From NCBI GenBank assembly GCA_032158295.1, contig CM063260.1, forward strand, positions 2,304,001 to 2,368,000: a stretch of DNA of 64,000 bases, read 5' to 3'. Below the pieces are notes generated by a model. That model had not been told where the DNA came from and ran no database searches. It was given only the letters and a program-made list of their open reading frames with translations. Origin of the DNA: Pycnopodia helianthoides. Lineage: Eukaryota > Echinodermata > Asteroidea > Forcipulatida > Asteriidae. The translations under genes were made by a program, and so were the position numbers. This document shows positions 43,844-54,800 of this stretch, one piece after another. Position 1 is the stretch's first letter. Every line of letters starts with the position of its first letter.

Positions 43844-44674
43844 TCATGGTTCGGCAACAGGGTGAGCACCGCCCCGGCATCTTGGCAAAGTCCGCCTCTT
43901 CCCATGTTGAGTAAGATGGCTTGCTCTTGCGAACCCCCGCCCACAAACGTGACATACAAAGGGTTTCAGCCCGCTGTGTATAATCTCGTGGCGTTTTAAA
44001 TCCCCACTCCCAGCGAAAGCCTTTCCGCAGAGATTGCACACGAACGGCCTCTCTCCTGTGTGGACTCTTTGATGAACTTTAAGATTGTGCTGCTGTGAGA
44101 AGGTCTTGTCGCACACGTCGCAGGTGAAGGGTTTCTCGCCCGTATGGGTGCGCTCATGAGGGGCTAGATTACCGCTGCAGGTGAACGACTTCCCGCAGTA
44201 TCTGCAGGCGAACGGCTTTTCCCCGGTGTGACTTCTGAGGTGCGTCGTCAGATGAACGCTCAGTGCGAAGGCCTTTCCGCAGTCGCTGCAGATGTAGGGT
44301 TTCTCGCCGGTGTGAGAGCGTTGATGTTTCGTCAGGTCACTCCTGCTGAGAAATTTCATCTCGCAGTAGTGGCAGGCGTACGGCTTAAAGCCGGTGTGTG
44401 TTCGTTCGTGCTGTTTGAAACTGAACTGCTGCCTGAAGGTGTCTCCGCAGAAGTCGCAAACGTAGGGCCTTTCGCCGGTGTGGATGCGCTCGTGCTGCTG
44501 TAGGTGGCTGTTACGGGTGAACGTCTGACCACAGAAATTGCAAATGAAGGGCCTGTTTCCGGAATGAATCTGCCTGTGTCTGCGGAGATAGCTCATTTTT
44601 GTGAAGCGTTTTTCGCAGAGCTCACAGGCGTAAGGCCGTTGAGTATTGATGTCGTCGTGACAACCGATCATCAT
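43844..44674 (-). CDS. C2H2 zinc-finger protein, eight intact fingers plus one degenerate
   Basis: A 276-residue frame from ATG 44674 to a stop at 43844. Fingers follow each other through TGEKP/TGERP-type linkers: CELC, CNFC, CDFC, CHYC, CSDC, CRYC, CDVC and CNLC each with an HxxxH pair, then CHVC with only one His in place ([13 protein letters not shown]). Tandem Kruppel-type fingers bind DNA and such proteins are usually nuclear transcription regulators. No KRAB, BTB or SET domain is visible in this exon. Upstream, the frame stays open to a TAA 14 codons before the ATG and has possible AG acceptors, so this may be a terminal exon rather than the full gene. Orthology cannot be assigned; finger helices would be needed. 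The plus-strand frames here are shadows. Confidence 0.85.
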   Translation of the reverse strand: MMIGCHDDINTQRPYACELCEKRFTKMSYLRRHRQIHSGNRPFICNFCGQTFTRNSHLQQHERIHTGERPYVCDFCGDTFRQQFSFKQHERTHTGFKPYACHYCEMKFLSRSDLTKHQRSHTGEKPYICSDCGKAFALSVHLTTHLRSHTGEKPFACRYCGKSFTCSGNLAPHERTHTGEKPFTCDVCDKTFSQQHNLKVHQRVHTGERPFVCNLCGKAFAGSGDLKRHEIIHSGLKPFVCHVCGRGFARASHLTQHGKRRTLPRCRGGAHPVAEP

Positions 44675-45540
44675 TTCACGCTTGCTTTTCTGGGGGATAT
44701 GCTGGATGATTTGGAACGAGCATGATGGTTGTTACAAGCATTTCCATAGCAACCAGGCTGGCACAGCACAGATAGGAAATGTCATCACCTGTCAAAACAG
44801 AAACATTTAAATTTGTTTAGAGATTTATAAACATAATACATTGCACATTATGAATCAACTAGAGGAGAGCAAATGTATTTCTATTTTTTTGCACCGTCCA
44901 TGGAGCTACCTCCCTGATGCCTGCACATGAAAATATACTAAGCACAGCATTTGACAGTATCACTTGCTGTACTACATCATACATCACTACTCTAGACTAA
45001 ACAGAACATTGTTTGTTGACATTGTTGATAAGAATATAACGGTCCACTGATTTCTTTTCTCTGCTCTGACTCGACTTTTTTTTTACCATTTCAGAAAGTT
45101 GGTAAATTGTTCACGATTTTCATTGAAGCGTCAATGGATCAGTACCTCAGTTCAAAAGTTACAAACACAGTTGAGTAGAACCATGGAGGTACAATTGGAC
45201 CATATGTAGAAACTCACGGCTCTAATAAAGCATAAAAGGTACTTACTAACGAGTACTTTTTAGTTTACACATCCTGTCTGTTTGTACCACACAGCCAGAA
45301 AAAAAGTCCACTCTACGTCTGCACACAGAAAAACAGAAAACAGCTGTCACTCATGGCAGAAACCATGGAACCCTGACTACAATTTGTTTTGGCAAGAATC
45401 CTGCGCATGTGATATGGACACATGACAAAGAAATGTTGTATTTGTTTGTGTGTATTACGACTTCACATGATGTGTAGTGTCTACCATGTAAACTCAAATA
45501 GCGGGCTATCCCGTGAACTGGGTACCAGACTGACGCTAAA
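44675..45540. other. Spacer between zinc-finger gene and next plus-strand exon
   Basis: AT-rich, no recognised gene or repeat. It separates divergent starts at 44674 (minus) and 45541 (plus), so may contain two promoters. The zinc-finger gene's upstream exons, if any, are not recognised here. Confidence 0.45.
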
Positions 45541-45717
45541 ATGGCCGCTATCAGTGGCAACGGACGTGAACGGACGACGCCAAAATCGTGGAAAAACATA
45601 TTTGCAGTGTGCAACAATATACAGCCTTTTGCAGGTGAAAGGAGTGATGAAGTCGCTAGTAATCCTTCCAAATCATACTGTCTGAATGTTCAAGTTGTCG
45701 AAGGCTTAGCCGAACCG
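45541..45717 (+). CDS. Orphan 5' coding exon, unknown protein
   Basis: ATG at 45541 in a TAAAATGG context begins MAAISGNGRERTTPKSWKNI. It continues through FAVCNNIQPFAGERSDE and NVQVVEGLAEP, ending in frame (59 codons, phase 0) at a CCG/GTAAGT donor. Start, composition and donor support a real first exon of a rightward gene. No phase-0 continuation was found before NPHP4 starts at 51861, so the rest may lie in introns I could not resolve, or the exon may belong to a decayed element. The family is not recognised. Confidence 0.45.
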
Positions 45718-46012
45718 GTAAGTAACTCACAATAAGTTCCGTACGTTAACTAAACACCACTGGCACTGCTGGTTTTAAATATTAAGGACAAGTCGACCTT
45801 CAACTTCAACGTCGACAATTTTTTTGCCTTTGGAAGTTTGCAGGGACCAGCCTGCTCGACCTTGTTCATTAATTGGGCGCTTTTATTTTTAATAATTACA
45901 TTGCATCAAACCAAATCACCTTGTTCACTAGGCCGTATAAAGCATTCCTGAATTCTGAAACCATCCCTGGGCCAAATTTGTACCTGTAAAAATTCTTGTA
46001 CCAAAATTTGTA

Positions 46013-46460
46013 CCATTCTTCGCTTACACAGTTAATTGGGAAAGTGCAAATTTCTGCGCTAGCCCTATAATTAAAGCAAAGAATGCCTAGTATTACAGTA
46101 ACGTGGACCGACTACTCACGACGTCTGTGTTCAACTCAAGGAGCCTTGAACCTTGAAGGAGAAATTCCCTGCTAACCCATGAAATATGCTTGACGTAGTC
46201 GTAAGCGCGGAGTTCTGTGCTTTCTGAGCGCCGATTCTTTGCTTACAGTAAGCAGAGCCATGAAACTGGGCCCTGTTTCTGAAAGGTCAAACTCCTTTTC
46301 TGGATGGAGTGTGCAGCACCGACACTCGACAGTCAAATGCGCTTACCGCCAAATTTTGCGCTTGCGATCACCATTCTTCGCTTACACAGTTAATTGGGAA
46401 AGTGCAAATTTCTGCGCTAGCCCTAATTAAAGCAAAGAATGCCTAGTATAAAGTAACGTG
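46013..46460 (+). repeat. ~90-bp direct duplication, CTTCGCTTACACAGTTAATT unit
   Basis: CATTCTTCGCTTACACAGTT through AAAGCAAAGAATGCCTAGTA occurs at about 46013-46095 and again at about 46371-46450. Related sequence, with GCAGTAAGCAGAGCCATGAA, is found at 56692-56935, which suggests a second palindromic MITE family based on AAGCAAAGAATG. Confidence 0.65.
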
Positions 46461-46799
46461 GGTGCACAAGATAGACTTCTCGGATGACACACAAATTTTT
46501 CATTTGTCCTGACCATCCTGCACCCACGCCACTTTTTGGACAAATCAGCTTTTACAGTAAATTACAGTAAATCAGCTTTTACAGTAAATTAATTAGAAAA
46601 TTGTGTTCCAATGGTATTAATAAATTTAAATATAAACAGATTTTAAAAATAATTTTTTTTTTTTTTTACAATTAGAAGATTACTGTTATTAAATTAAACT
46701 TTAATTTAAAGTATTTTTATCATACCCGAGAGCATCTCAAAGTGCTATTATTTTTTCTATTTATGTGGAGCTATGTTTATGTTCAAAATTATGACCCAT

Positions 46800-46945
46800 T
46801 AATGTAGGCCTGTCCCATCTGACCGATGAATGTTTAGTGTCTTGCTTAAAAAGGCACACAATGTGAAGACTTGAACCCCCACTCTGCTGATCAGAAACAC
46901 CAGAGCTTGAGTCCAGTACGCTTTGACCACTTGGCCACAGCACGC
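46800..46945 (-). repeat. SINE-like copy (family 1)
   Basis: Minus strand head GTGGCCAAGTGGTCAAAGCG with GTGTTTCTGATCAGCAGAGT and GGGGGTTCAAGTCTTCAC. The A and B box positions match 22584-22760. Confidence 0.65.
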
Positions 46946-47441
46946 CACGTGTTTAATTTGTAACAAAAGTTGAAAACAATATATTTCATATAAATTTACC
47001 ATAAAAGCATACAAAACAATTTTGTGGGTTGAACAAAGCAAAAATTGGCTACAGCGGAACTTGGACCTGCGACCTCTGGATCAACGTGCCGGGGTTCTAC
47101 CTACTGAGCTACCCTAATGTTGGCAGTCTTCCTATTTGGAAGTAGGAACTCAGGTAATACACCAAATACACAACAAATTTAAACTAACAGAGTTCCCAAA
47201 ATCAATTAAACGCAGTATTAATTTATGGTGAAATCTAGTAGGAAAGTTGAAGGGGCTCTGTTAGTGTTAGGAACGTTTTAAATTTAAAGAAAAAAAAGGA
47301 AAGAAAGAAAAACAGAAAAGTGACTAAAAGAAACATTTACTTCTGTAGAGGCCCTCCTCTCCAGCTGGCCACATATATAAGAACAAAAGTGTAAACATTA
47401 AAAAACTATTGTTGATTTACTGAGCAGCCCCATCTTGACTG

Positions 47442-47581
47442 GCCGTGTCCGAATAAATAGCCTGGCAGTGGCTTTAGCCCATGCTTTAGCCAAATTCTCC
47501 AAAATTCCCATTCTTCAATGCTGTTGATTGCAGCCATTAGCCATTAGCCATAGTCAAAGTCGCTTGATTTAGACACAGCTT
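47442..47581. repeat. MITE-like element, GGCCGTGTCCGAAT family
   Basis: Begins GGCCGTGTCCGAATAAATAG and ends GCTTGATTTAGACACAGC; internal GGCTTTAGCCCATGCTTTAG. Related to 2682-2834 and 35333-35466. Confidence 0.5.
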
Positions 47582-47928
47582 TAAAAATATTGTGATTAAA
47601 AAATGACAGCAATAAATAGTTGTGCACTTGCTTTGTTACTCAAGTGAAAATGGGCCAAGGTGTATTCACAATCTACATTGTAAGTGAATAGTTTACTGGT
47701 CCATGGCCAAGTACACTACTGTAAATAGCGCCCTCTTTTGATTTTTAGAAGCTTGCAGTAGATGATAAATAAAATTGTACTTCAAAGTGCTGCCAGGGTT
47801 CAATACATATTTTTTACACAAAAATATTATTATTTGGTTTTATTGGTTTAAGAAAAAAACAAAATACAATAAATTAGGTTTACTTTTATTAATCATGATC
47901 AACTGATTGGCTATCCCTGAACTACATG

Positions 47929-48272
47929 TTAAAGGTATTGTACACTTTTGGTAACAGCTCAAAATCAGTGTCCACATTTTGTGTGATTCAACATATGCAT
48001 GAACAAACTAACCTGTGAAAGTTTGAGCTCAATTGGTCATCGAGGTCACAAGAAAATAGTGAAAAGAGACCTTATGTGTTTTCTGTTTTCTGTTATTATC
48101 GCGTGTGATAAAAACTATTGTTTTACTCATTTCTCAGAAACGATAGCATTTTAGGCAGAAATATTTTAAGGAACCCTTTCTACCATTACTAACTTTAAAT
48201 CATGTAAGTTCTGTGTGAATCTGTGAACATTTGTGTTTTTTGATCTTACCAATAGTGTACAGGGCCTTTAAA
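47929..48272. mobile_element. MITE, TTAAAGGTATTGTACAC group, reference copy
   Basis: Ends TTAAAGGTATTGTACACTTT and CAATAGTGTACAGGGCCTTT form an imperfect terminal inverted repeat. Core CTGTGAAAGTTTGAGCTCAA and GGTCACAAGAAAATAGTGAA; centre ATTATCGCGTGTGAT. Confidence 0.85.
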
Positions 48273-48630
48273 CATGTCAAAAATTATTCATAAACATTGT
48301 TTATTGAATAATTTTTGACTGTAAAATTGTTTATATGTAATCTGCCCGCACTTCAGCTGTTGGATGCAATGGTCAAAATTTAATAAACCATTTAATCTAA
48401 TCAAATCAAGTCAAACTTCAGTTTGTCAGAGGAGCCAGTTTATTGCTTGTGGCCTTTTGTTACTGAAAAAAAAAGGTGCTCTGTGTGGCCAATAAAAGGG
48501 TGTAGAGCCATAATGATCTCATACCGGGCACACAACAAATTATTATCACTTATATTCCCTCACTTTATATCTCTCCCAGTTTTTTTTTCATAAAATGAAG
48601 GACCGAAAAATTAATGATTTAGCCTAGATC

Positions 48631-48883
48631 TATGACAGTCTTATTAAATTTCGCCAAAATCATTGTGCTACAGATGATTTAGAAGCTCTCTTGAATAATT
48701 TATGTATATTTCTTGTCAATGCTACATGTAATTATCAGTTGAAGCGTCACCTGCAAAGTGACGGTGTTGCTCGTTTCCTTTTTCAATCTCCTCAGAAATG
48801 GCGACAGATAAAAAACCTGAACCCACTGAATCACTCAAGCAGATCTGGGCCCAATTTCATAGAGCTGCTTTAGCACAAAAAGT
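48631..48883 (+). other. Unexplained open frame, possibly an exon
   Basis: After a TAG the plus frame is open for about 84 codons and reads like protein (FRQNHCATDDLEALLNNL, NYQLKRHLQSDGVARFLFQ, SPQKWRQIKNLNPLNH) until it runs into the palindromic MITE at 48847. It may be a decayed or MITE-truncated exon, or chance. No family was recognised and no clear acceptor in the right phase was found. Confidence 0.25.
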
Positions 48884-49038
48884 AGCTAAGCACAACAAAA
48901 TTATGCTTACCAGAATAAGGTTATCAGCCAAACTACCATGTGTCATAAGTACAGTTTGTGACTGGTATCCTGTTTTTTTTCTGCTTAGCAGAAAATTAAT
49001 AATATTTTCTGCTTTTAGCAGCTCTATGAAATTGGCCC
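48847..49038. mobile_element. Palindromic MITE, GGGCCCAATTTCATAGAGC family
   Basis: Ends GGGCCCAATTTCATAGAGCT and AGCAGCTCTATGAAATTGGC; interior typical of the family. Confidence 0.8.
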
Positions 49039-51860
49039 CTGCTGGAATAACAACTCATACCATCATTAACAGGAATGCCTAGCAACCATTTGCATTGCGC
49101 ATGTAAGGGGGGGGGGTACCAGACAAAGACAATATTCAAGGACCCATTGCTTCGTTACTGGCGCTGTTTATGCGACCCCCCCCCCCCGCTCTTTGTAATG
49201 TATTGTATCATATAGATCTACTGACCTACATTTTTTTAATGACCGTTTAAGTGGAAGTGACCTTCACTTTGGCTGCTGTTTATCATCATTGCATGTCGGT
49301 CTTTTATTACATACTGTTATGCACAGCTCTTACAAAAACATATATTTAAACAGTAGTTTTTCAAATTTACAACTTGTAGACATTAAAATCTGAATAAAAG
49401 GGACAGTTTGCCATTTTGTGGAGTCAAAAATGTGGTACCACAAAATGATGGTCCATGTTAGTTTCCGAAGTAAAAGAAAAACCGCACAATTTTGTGGTAA
49501 ACTTTTGTGGAACATTTAGTTCTTTCTAAAACATCTTTTCAACCATGTTCATTTCATAACAAACGATTTTTGTAGCCCAAAGCTCTCCCAATCAGAATTT
49601 GAAGGCAATTTTTAAGACCTTTTGAATGTCCATCTGGTGAAAAAAACACTACATAATACAGTATCTGGTTCCTACCGCCAGGGTTACTAAAACAATTGTG
49701 GAAATCTCATCATTTCATACATTCCTAAAATTTTGATCCTACATGTAATTTAAGACCTTTTTTGTCTGCCTCTCACCCCCTTAGAGCCAATACTTCTCCC
49801 AAAAGAGTTTTATACGTGGTTTTTCTGCAAGTTTACAAATTCTTTATACATGATGTCAAACTTTAATTTAAAAATGTAAACAAGTTTCAAACTGAAAAAA
49901 AATGTCAGAAAGATTTGTGTGGGTTAGGAAAAAGAGGACTTACCAATTAAAGATAATATAATGGCCGAGAGCATCTTTAAACATCATGCAGTCAATATTG
50001 TCACCTCCCACTACTGATGTCATGCCCCTGGCACATGCATTGTTACCCCTCACACCACACCCAACAAATCCTTTCCTGTCACAGGCGTAAACAACGACAG
50101 GTGCAATTGATCTCAACAGTCTTTTTTTTCTCTGTCTTTTTTTTTCTTCATTCCTTTCCCCATGTTGATTTGTGGGTAGTAATATAATCTCTCTTCAACC
50201 TCACCTTCTGTCGTCGTTCGGCGTGTCTGGCACATGGACCCATCACTAACTCATTATTTCTGACGCTTGGCTGATCTTTGCTCCGGGAACATAATTGTAC
50301 CACCAATCATGTCAATAAATATCTAAAGTTCTTTTTTCAACTGTCCTCCATAATATGTTGTGGTTTTAGTCTTGTTTTCAAGCACACATGTACCAGTGTG
50401 CAACAGGGTGTCTGTTTGTTGATTAAATTTAAAATCGCTCATCTGAAATCTTTTAGTGCAGCCCCTCTTGCCTCAACGCAGATTGATTTAATACTCTACA
50501 ACTCAAGAATCACGCCCAGAGCGCAACATGACACAGTCAGGCCTCGTTTAATAATATGCAATTAGGTCACTCAAGCGTTTGGTGTCGCATCAACTTGACC
50601 TGTATCTAGACTCAATTGCACCTCCTGAATGTCAAGGTCCAAATGGGAAGTAAACCCTTGGATACTAAACACAGGAATTACTGTAGCAAGACTAAATTAC
50701 CATGGTAACACGAGACCACAAGTACAAACAGTGTCCGGGCTCCGCAAGGGCAGGTACAATTTTTTTTTTCCGCTGGCCGAATTGGAGATCTCGGTAGCTG
50801 ATAAGTGGGTGTGTTTTGTTGTTGCTGTTTTTTTTAATTATTTTTTTTTTTCAGTCTTCTTCTCAGTCACTTATTGCCACTCAAAATATTTACATTACTA
50901 GCGACGCCGCAGACTTGCATACATAATGGACCCTGTAACCGTTCATTGTGTGTGTTGATTACTCAGAACTTGGCATCGGAGTGAGGAGATTAATTTTGTA
51001 TTCAATTTTTGAGGTGAATTTGTAAATCTGACTAGTGTTTGATATATGTCATACACATGTATGGAGTGGGCGGTACATTGGCTGTTGATGTGACTGGTTG
51101 TGTACAATGTAGGCCACTGACGCGTGTAACTGTCAGGATTGAAAGGATGGGTCCATCAAAGAGGGAAGGAAGTATCGTCTACAACCATCATTCCGTTACA
51201 CCTGCCGAGGCCTCTCCTCACTTGTGTCTCTTAATGATGACAGGAGATGACATGTCTGATGTATGTAATAGAGGACAATTATCTCAGGTCGTTAGTTGAG
51301 AGATGATCCAGGAGGGCACTTACATGTGTAGGATCAGCAAATATGAGAGGAAGATATTGATACAACGTCACAAGCATCTCTCAGATAATACCTACTCCCA
51401 TTAATATCGGCGAACTCCAAAATCCTAAGAAAAACACATTTCAAGCATTTTGTGGTTGCAGTGTGTTTGCCTAGTCACACTGTACAGTTTGTACTTAGTG
51501 CAGGGAGTATCAAGCTACTCCAAGAAACGTGATCTCCCATTGATATACAACTCTGTGGCATGGGCAGTGTAAACACAGGTTGTGATTGCTTCAGTTGCAC
51601 TCTTCATTAGTATTCACAGAGTAGAGTGTGTCACATCGGGATCTGTGAACAAACCCTCGTTCTTCATTGGTTGATGAGAAAGTCCATTTCCTTTATTGAA
51701 TTATATTTAAGTGACTGCAAGGAAAATTGGCATTGAAGGAATATGTTGATACATGAGAAGTTTGATTTTTCATCCGTCTGTTCTGAACGATTCTTCTCAC
51801 CGATGATGATGATGTGACTATACGACAAATAATGTCACCGGTAGTCCGTCTGTAAAAAAG

Positions 51861-54800
51861 ATGAACCCTCAAGCATCGGGAAGTATGGAAAGGCTTCGGG
51901 TACCAACCATCTCTCTGGCCACACCCGCTTTGCTGCAACCGCCCAACTCCAACTTCTCCAGCACTGGACGATTATCGGCCACTGTCGACTCCCTCCCGGG
52001 CCGGATATCAACGACTCGCCATAAATCTTACCAATCTTTTCAAACTCTGACTCAAACATTGACGCCAAGAGTGTCTCAAACGAAGAAAGAGGTCAGAGAC
52101 TTAAACGAGTTTTTCTCCGAGCATTCTGTTATTCAAGCTGCTTCGAGACGGACTTTTGTGAAAGAAAGCACACAAGAAGATTGGGTGCCATTTTGTGTAA
52201 CAGTTCTTTCTTTGGATGGGGTACCGCTAGAGAATCCCTGGAGCCTGGAAGATGAGGTACAAAACTGGATGTCGTCTGACGTTTTCCTCTCAAATTTAAG
52301 CTGAAAACATACATTTTACTTTTCTTCTTAGTTCTTGAAAGAACATTCAAATGAAATCATTTAAAATGTTCTTTAAAACATTTTTGGCTTCATTTACGTA
52401 AACCTTGCTGGTGGAAATGTAAACAAAAAATTGTATTTGGGGTTTTTAAGAAAAGCTGATAAAAAAGTGTATTAAAGGGGCTGTGTTATCATGAATGATC
52501 AAAGCAGGCCTGTGGCTGTACATGGAATTATGAACTCTCACCCAGGTATTGCATGCGCGCAATCTCCTGTATCAAGTCTATGGAGAGAGCGTGCGTGCGT
52601 GCAGGAACTGGGTATGAGTTTTAGTTCCATACAGCCACTGGCCTGCTTTGATCATGACGGCACAGCCACTTTAAAAAAAGTAAGACTTACGTTGTGATGT
52701 AACCGGTCATTAATTTATAAACTTAAGAAATTATGTTCTTGTTTTGCAACAAACATTCCAGGTAACTTACATTGTTTACTTGCCTTTTTTTTTTTCTACA
52801 TCGGGGCTTGAAATTTACACTGGACTACAGGCTCGAGGCCAGTGACTATACAGTAGCATCGGGCCAGTTAACTCATGACTGGAAAATTCTGGCAGTCTTG
52901 TGCTTATGTTCCAATATTGACTTTCAGTCGGATAAATCTCTCTCAGTTCTGTTGAGTACTGAAGAATTCTAAACCCATAATACAAATGAGATTTTTCTTC
53001 TCTTAGTGCTCGTTCAAATTAAAACAGCTCAAAAGTTAAACTGTGTAGGTATTTTTTATTCTCATTTCAATTCCGGTCTCGTAAATAAATTCTGGTCTTG
53101 TAAACATTTCGAGCTACATGTAAAAGCTGTTTGGGAATTTTCTCCCCAAATTCGAGCCCTGTAAATGCGATCCCTGGTGTGAAAATCTAGTCTAAAAATC
53201 TGTACGCTCTAAAGTTCTTAATTCATTCATCTTTTATCTGTAGGAGGAGGAAGGTGTCAAGGTGGAATATGAAATCAGACTTCATCTTTATGACTTGACG
53301 TACACCATGTTCTTTGGTCGTTCTTGGGTCGGACCTCGGCGGACCATCAAGAGAGGCGCAGCCCAGCATACGAGGCTACAGTACAATGTGGTGAGGTCAC
53401 TGATGTAGAATTTTAAAGCTTTACATGGTGGAGATTCTTTGGAGTGCACCAAAGATCTCCTCTGATGTAGGACGGTGGTGGGTGGCTCTGAAAAGAGCCG
53501 GTCGATTTATTCTCAGTTTTTACCATTCAAAATTAAAAAATACTGTACAAAATCTTTGAAATTTTGTAATTTCCTCTTTTTCGGTGAAGTTACAGTTGCA
53601 TGCCTGATATTTGGTCCACATAAAACTGTGGGTCGCGACCCAAAAGTGGATTGCAATTTTTTTGTAGTGGGTCGCCAAAATTGTTGTCACTGTCAGAAGC
53701 CCTGAGATGTATTGTAATAGTTTTGATTGTTCTATCAGCAACAATCTATTATCAACAATATTATGTATTTCTTGAACTTTTATTATCAGTTCAATGCAAT
53801 TGCTAATACAAGTAAATAAACATGTACAGCAAAAACAAACTGTCTATAAATAATGTACTTTTGTTAAGATTAGCCTGTTTTTATGAGATTACCTCTGCAG
53901 CAGGGGGTTTAATCGGCCGGTGATCGCAGGGAGTAGCGCGGTCGAGGACCTGAAATTTGCATTGGGTCGCCGGCCTTAAAATTTACGGACCACTCCTGTA
54001 GTCATCATCAGGAAACTGAAGAGTGTGTCACACACCATCTTTTCATCATCTTAAACATTTTGATACATCAAACAATTTTTCAACAACAATGACCTCAATT
54101 TTGACCTTTTCCTTTTCAGCCGGTGTATTTTCACACCTCGTTAGCCGACCCCAATATCGTCATAGTGATTGAAATAGTACGGGTCACTGTACCAAAGTCC
54201 GGCAAAGCTGAAATCATGTCGAGTGGCTGGGGAATCATAAGAATGTTCCAACAAGGTAAACGTCTGCTTCTCTTTCTGGAAATTTCAGTTACTACTTCTC
54301 AAAATTCAAATGCGATTTTGCACTTCAGCTGTGTGTTTGTACCAAGTTTATTGAGTTAAAATTGAGAAAATGCATTATATGGAAGACTTTCGATTTGTAT
54401 TTTGTTAACAGGAGATTTCACCGATACATCTCACAGTACGCCAGCTCCTGTCAAGAGGGTGGATTTATTTCATGGGTCTCCAAGAGCTCTGTTCTTCCTT
54501 GGAGATGACATTGAAGGTATGTATTGCCCATACTGACCCCTCCCTTATGGCCCCTACCCCATGTCTTAAACAGACAAGGCAGTACCTCTTCGGCAATGCT
54601 TAAAGCACCATATACAGCAACCTTAGTCCAGCATTCTCCTGAAGACGATCAGAGTATACTGATCGAAATGTCGAGTTGTTAAACCACTGATTCTTCTCAG
54701 AACCACCACAACTCATACAGAGATTTATTGCATTGGTGTCTCTGCAAACCTCAATCGATTGTGTCTTCACCATGCAAAGTTTAAAAAAACCTACAACTCG

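Larger units (their letters stand above)
45718..51860. other. Repeat-rich interval before NPHP4
   Basis: Holds a 90-bp direct duplication (46013-46460), a family-1 SINE-like copy (46800-46945), a MITE (47929-48272), an unexplained frame (48631-48883) and a palindromic MITE (48847-49038). A GGGGGGGG run lies near 49109 and a C run near 49177. From about 49100 to 51860 no repeat or exon was recognised; it is AT-rich with T runs, and may include the NPHP4 promoter. Confidence 0.5.

Noticed and set aside
44228..44725. Plus-strand frames over the zinc-finger array
   Set aside because: Shadow frames of a strongly coding minus strand.
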